Made by a program: the position numbers and the translations under genes | Notes under the pieces: model-generated | The model's input: only the letters and a program-made list of their open reading frames with translations | The model's database searches: none | What the model was told of the DNA's origin: nothing | Source of the DNA: Lamellibrachia columna | Taxonomy: Eukaryota; Annelida; Polychaeta; Sabellida; Siboglinidae | Length of the DNA: 64,000 bases | Reading direction: 5' to 3' | Assembly: GCA_963662155.1 (NCBI GenBank) | Contig: OY759273.1 | Coordinates: 33,027,536 to 33,091,535 of the forward strand | Shown: piece after piece, positions 36,346 through 64,000 of the stretch | How positions within the stretch are numbered: the first letter of the stretch is position 1 | Layout of the letters: every line of letters starts with the position of its first letter

Positions 36346-36810
36346 CGTTTAGCTTCCTAAGAATGAGTTGATTTGACACAGAAGGATACAAGTGTGTTGA
36401 GGTCTTTGGCACGCCCGACAATTGTGTCACTCTCTATTGCATAATTAATGTGTGCAGAATTTAAACGGCCGAAACTCCTACGCAAACAAACCGTGTTTAT
36501 TTAAACAAGTGGACGCAACACGATCGTGTCGTCTACGGGTCATTTACGATGCGTTTACGCCAATCGTAGCACGGTGGTCGGTTTGAAATATATTAACACT
36601 AACCGAGTCTTCGCAAACACTGTTTAGATTGGATCTAGAAAGAACGACGCAGATTTAAGGCATGAAGAAAACGTCAGAAGCCACTCTACTGTCGAAAGAG
36701 ACTGGAAGATTCAATACGAAACTCGAAGAAGAATGGCGTAAACTCCAAACAGTGGTACTCACTTGTTCAAGAAAGACGTGGTGAGAACGCGTGCAATCTG
36801 AATCAAGTGT
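36346..36810. other. Gene-free stretch
   Basis: Nothing supported. Confidence 0.35.
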
Positions 36811-37117
36811 ACAGTCACACGCACGCACGCACGCGCGCGCGCACGCACGCGCAACGCCAACGCAAGCGCACGCACACACAAATACGCACACGCACACGCA
36901 CACGCACGCAAACACAAATAAACACACATGCACGCACGCACAAACACGCACGCACAAACACACGCACGCACGCACACACCATTCTGCGTGTTCACTACAT
37001 AGTTATTTAAAATATTTGTGACAATTATCGCACCTCTGCCTCATAAAATAACTTAATTTGGGTCTTGGGCACATAAATGAATAGAACATGTTAGTAGAAC
37101 TTGAAGCTGGAACAATA

Positions 37118-37445
37118 TGTCAGGGTGTTGAGGTGTTGGGTCGTCATGTGCTTGCTTCTACACTTTACGGTGAGGGTGAAGCATTTATCTTCCAGCGAGA
37201 TAATGCTCCTTGCCATAAAAGTCGCCAATTATTTATTTGAGAACTCTTACATTAAGGTGATGCAGTGGTCAGCTCAGGCCACCAACTTGAACCCAATAGA
37301 GCATCTACTGAAGTTCTATTCAAGCAGATTGAGGTGAGCAGACCCGCCAATCTGAAGGCTTTGTGGCGGTCGCTACAGATTGGGTGGCATACAACCCCCT
37401 TGTTTACCCTTGTGGCATTCAATACCCAAACGTTGTTGTGTTGTT
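37118..37445 (+). mobile_element. Tc1/mariner-like transposase C-terminal scrap (copy B)
   Basis: FQRDNAPCHKSRQLFI, then TNLNPIEHLL in a shifted frame. Same element as copy A, with independent lesions. Confidence 0.75.
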
Positions 37446-37627
37446 GTAGTTAAGTCAAATGATCATTCAACCAAGTACTAAATATGCTATTTTGATAATT
37501 AACGGATCCATCACGTGACTTTTTGCCTTGCAACCTCAGCAGGGTGCGTCAAGCTATCATATCTATAAACATAGCCGCAAAGGTAGAGACAGAGACTCCG
37601 TCGTTTGTTTCTTTGAATGCTTGGCTT

Positions 37628-37735
37628 TATGTATGTATGTATGTATGTATGTATGTATGTATGTATGTATGTATGTATGTATGTATGTATGTATGTATGT
37701 ATGTATGTATGTATGTATGTATGTATGTATGTATC
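37628..37735. repeat. (TATG)n microsatellite
   Basis: About 27 pure units, ending at TATCCGGAGG. The unit is present only once or twice in the paralogous arm A. Confidence 0.96.
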
Positions 37736-37924
37736 CGGAGGTGTGATTCATCCATCCAATCAACCAACCAACCAACCAACCAAACAACCAAACAACCAAC
37801 CAACCAACCAACCATATATCCTGCCCGCTTTTATCTCACTGCAAGCGAAACAATAGGTTTATTATCTCTTCGTCTAGCATTTGTTTCTTATGTTATTTTT
37901 CTGTGGTGTGAAGTTCCGATCAGG

Positions 37925-38570
37925 TACACCAGTGTACTTCCAGTGTGGCATTCACTGACACCCTTGTACTTCCAGTGTGGCATTCACTGACACCCTTGTA
38001 CTTCCAGTGTGGCATTCACTGACACCCTTGTACTTCCAGTGTGGCATTCACTGACACCCTTGTACTTCCAGTGTGGCATTCACTGACACCCTTGTACTTC
38101 CAGAGTGGCACTCATTGACACCCGTGTACTTCCAGTGTGGCACTCACTGACACCCGTGTACTTCCAGTGTGGCACTCACTGACACCAGTGTACTACCAGT
38201 GTGGCACTCACTCACACCCGTGTACTCCTGGTGTGGCACTAAATGACATCCGTGTACTTCCAGTGTGACACTCACTGGCACCAGTGTACTTCAAGTGTGG
38301 TACTCACTCACACCCGTGTACTTCCAGTGTGGCACTCACTCACACCCATGTACTCCCATTGTGGCACTCACTCACACCCATGTACTCCCATTGTGGCACT
38401 CACTCACACCCATGTACTCCCATTGTGGCACTCACTCACACCCGTGTACTTCCAGTGTGGCACTCACTCACACCCATGTACTCCCATTGTGGCACTTACT
38501 CACACCCATGTACTCCCATTGTGGCACTTACTCACACCCGTGTACTTCAGTGTGGCACTCACTCACACGT
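37925..38570. repeat. 32-bp minisatellite, third block of about 20 copies
   Basis: Same family as 34140-35215, with local homogenisation: identical CATTCACTGACACCCTTGTA units at 37950-38095 and CTCCCATTGTGGCACTC units at 38350-38530. Confidence 0.93.
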
Positions 38571-38899
38571 CGAACTAACGAGAATATTCCTGATAAATTC
38601 TTGTACAGTAGTTACTCGGTCTCCTCGTTTTTGTCACTCAGTACCACGTCTTTAACCATTTCACTGGCTCTCCCTGTCCGATATTGTATTATTTTTAAGA
38701 TCTGCATAATTTCCGTTTAGTAAGATCAAAATGACGGCAACGGAATAAATTTGTGTTCCCGCTTTGTTGAAATGTGCCACTTAATTGAATCACGTCCATC
38801 GGTTAGTAGATTAAAAAAGTACAATGAGCGCGAAATAGCAAGTTTTCTTGGACTAAATATGAGTGTTTTTGAGAAGACGAGCAGTAAATAGACCAGCAC

Positions 38900-39370
38900 G
38901 GAGGGGTGCAGCCTCCCGGAGGACAGCGAGGGGTGCAGCCTCCCGGAGGTCAGCGAGGGGTGCAGCCTCCGAGAGGACAGCGAGGGGTGCAGCCTCCGAG
39001 AGGACAGCGAGGGGTGCAGCCTCCGAGAGGACAGCGAGGGGTGCAGCCTCCGAGAGGACAGCGAGGGATGCCGCCCTCTCGGAGGACAGCGAGGGGTGCA
39101 GTCTCCCGGAGGGCAGCGAGGTGTGCAACGTCCCAGAGGACAACGAGGGGTGCGACCTCCCGGAGGACAGTGAGGGGTGAAACCTCCCGTAGGACAGCGG
39201 GGTGTGCAACGTCCCAGAGGACAGCGAGGGGTGCAACCTCCCGGAGGATAGCGAAGGGTGCAACCTCCCGGAGGACAGCGAGGGGTGCAATCTCCCGGAG
39301 GACAGCGAGGGGTGCAACCTCCCGAAGGATAGCGAAGGGTGCAACTTCCCGGAAGACAGCGAGGGATCAA
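38900..39370. repeat. 27-bp minisatellite, about 17 copies
   Basis: Unit GGTGCAGCCTCCGAGAGGAC plus AGCGAGG. Frames on both strands stay open because 27 is a multiple of three; the Gly/Pro/Gln/Arg nonapeptide frame resembles a structural repeat but nothing else supports it. Confidence 0.92.
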
Positions 39371-39959
39371 TATGGCCAATGTATCTGGCCAAGTTAGTGT
39401 TTTTCACACGAAAAACGATAAACGTTAAAAATTATAAAACATTAAAACGGAAATAGTATTGATTCTAGCCGTTGCAACACTGACAAGCCCTCGTATGAGA
39501 TTTAGGTGACTAAGTTGAGACTTTCGCCTTTTTAAGAAAATGTATCAATTCACGACATTTCGTAGCTAATGTGCTGTAATTATGTATTAGAAATACAGGT
39601 TAATTGTTTGACGTATATTCATTTCTACATCATTCTGGGTCAATTACTTCTACGAAATACAAAACAACTGCTTAATGGAATCAAATTGGTCTGGCACGGA
39701 GTGATTCTGTTACGTCCACTGCATTACATGGGATAGAGAGTATACATCGACTGACCACTGTTGTATGTAGCGTCCTTTATTTGGTACAACCCTTTAACAA
39801 CCCGTAATAAAATGGGTTCATTGCACTTTGCACTGTTATTTCAGGTGAGTCACGAGGCGGACTCGCTCTTTTATATCGGCAGCCGATTTATTTATTGTAC
39901 AGCGATAATGTTCTTGAACATACTGTAAACGATGACAGGTCAATCAGGAACGTTCACAA
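39371..39959. other. Gene-free stretch
   Basis: AT-rich; nothing supported. Confidence 0.4.
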
Positions 39960-40345
39960 ATTTTACCTGATTTAACCAGATAAAAAAATTGGAAGGAAGT
40001 CATTGGCTTATCGAAGGTCCAACAGTTTTTTTTATCTATGTGTAACCCGCTCTTCTGAGATATTTGTAAAAACTTTTTCAGACATTTTCATGCTGCTAGC
40101 ATTTACACTTTATATTGTGTAAATGATCTGTTCCATTCATTTATTGTCCTCTGTGGATATTTTGATATCTAATGTACACTGATCCTTCACAATTGTTATT
40201 TCTTGTTCTCTATTTCTACTGCCTTTCTTAAGTGAGAACAAATATGTCTATCGCTTGTTTTGTACCGATTCAATATCTTAAAAACTTAAGTTTGATCGCC
40301 TCTTAAACTTGTTGTGTCTCTAGGGTTGTTAATCCACATTTTCTT
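39960..40345 (-). mobile_element. CR1/L2-like LINE 3' fragment
   Basis: Shared blocks GAAGTCATTGGCTTATCGA, GCTGCTAGCATTTACAC, TTCCATTCATTTATTGTCCT and TGATCGCCTCTTAAACTT; same orientation as the other copies. Confidence 0.75.
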
Positions 40346-40892
40346 TGGCGTAGGTTAACATAGGCCAGTTTCTAGTGCGGCGTTTGGGATAGCACGAAAC
40401 ATGTCAATAACGGCCACTGAGTAATACTATTATATACGTTGACCACACCCTCGATCTAGTAAGTGCCGTGAACTAGCAATGGGTTGTTTTTGGCGTGCAC
40501 CTATTATCGCACGACGACGATATCTGGGAGTATGCTGAAGTGACATTTATAACCCATATAAATGTCGACTTTTATGAATTGGCAAACAAAATAAACCAGG
40601 TTAGAAATATGCTTCAAACGGCGCCGCGCCACGCGGGAGTCGACAGGCCACGAAGAGGTTCATATATCAACAAGACTATGTATTAATTCTGCGCCGTTGA
40701 CCGTGGACCGCGGTGTCGACGCCGCGAGAATCCGTCGTGTCGTGACGGCGCTGTGTGCGGGCGGGCCAGAGTTCACCTGTGTCCAATAGAGGATCACTGT
40801 GCATCTAGCGTGACGACCGTTGTGTTTGCGACATTGACTAAACTGAGGTCCGGGACAACGCCGGGTCAGTGTGAATTGACAGCGAGAGTAAG
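40346..40892. promoter_or_regulatory. Probable promoter and 5'UTR region of the SLC22-like gene
   Basis: The stretch 40610-40890 is GC- and CpG-richer than its surroundings and leads directly into the ATG at 40893, as expected for a 5'UTR or promoter. No TATA box is evident, and I cannot place a start site. A 63-codon open frame at 40495 is not supported. Confidence 0.35.
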
Positions 40893-61308
<20,416 letters not shown>

Positions 61309-61383
61309 GAGGGAGAATGAGAAGAAAGAGAGGGAGAATAAGAGTGAGAGAGAGAGGGAGAGGGAAAGAAGAGAAAGTCATTC

Positions 61384-61427
61384 AATAAATTAGGCAGACG
61401 GAGGTAGACTAAAACAGGTGGAATAAA
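61384..61427 (+). terminator. Polyadenylation signals of the SLC22-like gene
   Basis: AATAAA at 61384-61389 and again at 61422-61427, 75 to 120 bases after the TGA stop. Confidence 0.7.
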
Positions 61428-61554
61428 ACATATTATGACAAAGAGGTAAAGATATACAGATATAGAAAGACACACAGAGAAGTAAGCAGCAAGACAGACA
61501 TATATTTATAACCAGATAAACATATATGTAGACATGCAGACAGATAGACACTCG

Positions 61555-62120
<566 letters not shown>

Positions 62121-62509
62121 TGTAGCAAGGGAGGTGGTGAGGCAGACAAACCTGTGTAAATGCACAGGCAGGTTCGAGACAAACACAAAAAGAAAGTTCG
62201 GCAAAGAAAGGAAGAAATATCAAAGTCGAATATTGCATCAAGTGTTATTATATTTATTGACGTAAGCGAACATTAAACTCTTATAAATAACATATACAGT
62301 GATCCTGTAAGAAAGAGTAAACAATATTCTAACAAGATAAACAATCGCAATATCTTAATATTCATGCTCTTAGTTTGGAAGGTCTGGTTGTAATACTTAC
62401 GAGTTGGGTTCTAATGTTACTTCATTTTGAAGACGTAATTCTAGCGAAAGTGAGAACATATCGTGTTTTCTATTCTAGGAAGGCTGCACAGAAAGCAGCT
62501 AACGTAAAC

Positions 62510-62600
62510 CTGTGTATGTGTTGCATGATAACTACTCACGTATTGTATGTGTTGCATGATAACTACTCACGTATTGTATGTGTTGCATGATAACTACTCG
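62510..62600. repeat. 31-bp tandem repeat, three copies
   Basis: Unit TGTGTTGCATGATAACTACT plus CACGTATTGTA. Confidence 0.88.
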
Positions 62601-62713
62601 CGTAAAGTGATGACGTGTTAGTTGTATTACGCACTCAGACTGTATAGAATGTATATTTTTTGTATTAAATGCCTATTCGGATTAAACATTATCATTATAC
62701 ATTATTAGCATCA

Positions 62714-63034
62714 TCATTGCATAATAAAAAAAGAATAATATTGACTGCAGTGAGGCGTCCAGTCCTCTGAATAGTTCACGTCCTTCGAGAGATCTCTCGA
62801 GTTGTCACGATACTGCTTGCTGTGATACGAAGCAGTAATGTTAGCCTTTTCTTGCACAAAGATATTTCCCCTCCCGAGATCTGTGGGACACACTTCGTCC
62901 CTTTCTGTCTTAGTTGATACTGGCCATTTCTTTCCGCTGTTGCGACACAAGACATACACTCTCCAAACAGACAAACGTTTCAAGGTCCCCAGCTCATGCC
63001 ACTTCACATCTGTCACATCTGCCTTTATGGACAC
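62714..63034 (-). other. Unidentified open frame, possibly an exon
   Basis: Minus-strand frame of 106 codons reading KWHELGTLKRLSVWRVYVLC and, further on, KANITASYHSKQYRDNSRDL. Composition is protein-like and not repeat-derived, but I recognise no family and see no convincing splice sites. Confidence 0.25.
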
Positions 63035-63560
63035 TTCTAACCCTTATGCGTCCCCTTAACAATTTATTTTCCTGAAAATGGGCATCATTTCTTATTTTAA
63101 GTGTTCTCAAATCATGATACTGTGATTTTTTTTACTGAAAACGTATTTCTGGTGGTCATTTTATCAGAAAATTTTGCGATATTTTTGTTCAGAAAATAAT
63201 TCTTCGTAACTAGATGAAACAATTTAGTGAGCTAATATTTCTTAATTTCTGAAAACTGGTCTGAGCGAAACTTACAAAACAATAACTTCATAATTACGGT
63301 AAAGCATTGAAACGGAAGGATAACTCGTTGGAAAATAACATAGACAATAAGACATATGTATAAAGTCATGTAGGTCAAGGTCAGCTTGAAAGTAATCTGG
63401 TCACCTGTGGCAGAGGTGAAGTGGGCGGAGTTTGGGACAGGAGGCGTGGTTTAGTTTGGTGAGTGACAAGACATACATAGTATAGTGTCAGTCTACTCAG
63501 AATTTGTGCGCGCGGTTTGCATTAACATACGAATATCACAGTCCGTCGTTTTAAGTTTTG
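63035..63560. other. Downstream of the methyltransferase-like gene
   Basis: AT-rich. A TTTATT near 63064 (AATAAA on the minus strand) could be the polyadenylation signal of the minus-strand gene at 63561. Confidence 0.35.
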
Positions 63561-63781
63561 CTACAATTTCCTCGCTAGAATGGCGTCTCTAAAGGAGGCC
63601 TGCGGAACCATTTTGATGGCGACGTCAGAAAAGCCGTTTTCCTCGAGCAGCGTTGTGTATTCGTGCGCCGACCGTTCCCGCCCCTCGCAGGCTATCAGCA
63701 TGCCGAGGTCGAAGAGCAGCGTCGTCAGCGGACCGATCTTGTCCTCGTTCAGAATCTTCTCGAACACGAGGATTGCGCCAC
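63561..63781 (-). CDS. ASMT-like O-methyltransferase, terminal exon (partial; continues past right edge)
   Basis: S-adenosylmethionine-dependent small-molecule O-methyltransferase of the acetylserotonin O-methyltransferase/plant-OMT superfamily. The exon opens after an AATCTCCAG acceptor at 63782 and encodes about 72 residues: GGAILVFEKILNEDKIGPLT, TLLFDLGMLIACEGRERS, HEYTTLLEENGFSDVAIKM, then FRDAILARKL and a TAG. This matches the family's last stretch: the beta-strand 'GG.LLV.E.vL', the 'D..ML....G.ERs..E...LL..aGF' helices and the closing 'D.ilArK'. The AdoMet-binding glycine-rich motif and catalytic His would be in upstream exons outside the window. No lesion seen. Substrate unknown: family members act on N-acetylserotonin, but many invertebrate homologues have not been tested. 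Confidence 0.85.
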
Positions 63782-63864
63782 CTGGAGATTAAGAGATAAA
63801 CCGTAAGATTGTTAACCTGGATATCCGTTAGGGGTTGACTAAACACAAAAGCCACCGATGATAT

Positions 63865-63965
63865 TTACCAAGATTTAGCAAGATTGCTATCCAAGCCAAA
63901 GGACAGTATGGCGAGTGGACAAGGAAGCCATTGGCTTATCGAAAGACGATTTTGTTTTAAATGAA
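63865..63965 (-). mobile_element. CR1/L2-like LINE 3' fragment
   Basis: TTTAGCAAGATTGCTATCC and AAGCCATTGGCTTATCGAAAG; in the intron upstream of the methyltransferase exon, same orientation as that gene. Confidence 0.7.
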
Positions 63966-64000
63966 GATCTCAATAGGGGGCGCTGCATGCATTATGTAGC

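Larger units (their letters stand above)
36815..37970. repeat. Segmental duplication, arm B
   Basis: Colinear with arm A, but the tract after GGCTTTATG is expanded to about 27 TATG units, while the (CCAA)n tracts are far shorter than in arm A. Confidence 0.8.

Noticed and set aside
38853..39407. Collagen- or elastin-like Gly/Pro/Gln/Arg repeat protein
   Set aside because: 27-bp minisatellite open on both strands, no signal peptide, no splice sites, no flanking non-repeat domain.

Overview
This is a eukaryotic, animal-type window. The genes are split by short-consensus GT-AG introns, there is no bacterial operon structure, and the recognisable parts are metazoan families: a CHD1-type chromatin remodeller copy, an SLC22 organic-ion transporter and an ASMT-like O-methyltransferase. 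The retroelements (CR1/L2/jockey-group LINEs, Gypsy-like Gag scraps, Tc1-like transposase scraps, hAT-like MITEs) are of the kind seen in marine invertebrates. I cannot name the species. The sequence is extremely rich in tandem repeats: more than 25 separate mini- or microsatellite arrays cover roughly a quarter to a third of it, and almost all the long open reading frames are artefacts of those arrays.

Layout. 1-9398 (minus strand): an intron-containing, decayed CHD1-like helicase copy with colinear exons, conserved splice sites, frameshifts, in-frame stops and a damaged Walker A. A Gag-like scrap lies just upstream of it. 10.1-16.5 kb: repeat-rich, with a LINE reverse-transcriptase fragment and several MITE-like elements. 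16.7-22.7 kb: three large minisatellites. 21.4-23.7 kb: two diverged copies of an unidentified coding-like segment. 25979-27383 (plus): a complete three-exon gene for an 80-residue secreted precursor with signal peptide, acidic propeptide, furin site (RVKR) and a 31-residue Arg/Trp/Pro-rich cysteine-free peptide, very probably an antimicrobial peptide. 28.4-39.4 kb: hairpin arrays, a Gag fragment, twin palindromes, an orphan exon, and a segmental duplication carrying Tc1 scraps and 32-bp repeats. 40893-61308 (plus): a complete ten-exon SLC22 transporter (596 aa) whose introns are filled with satellites. 63561-63781 (minus): the last exon of an ASMT-like O-methyltransferase that continues past the right edge.

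The most interesting single item is the cationic peptide gene; I do not recognise its family. The most interesting pattern is that tandem duplications repeatedly sit exactly on exon-intron boundaries (the last recognised CHD1-copy acceptor, and the donors of SLC22 exons 2, 3 and 9), and that several large arrays carry a 5'-splice-site-like GTAAGT or GTAAGG in every unit. The same tandem-expansion tendency is visible inside the peptide gene (a 12-bp, four-codon unit repeated four times in the mature peptide), inside dead LINE sequence, and between the two arms of the segmental duplication.
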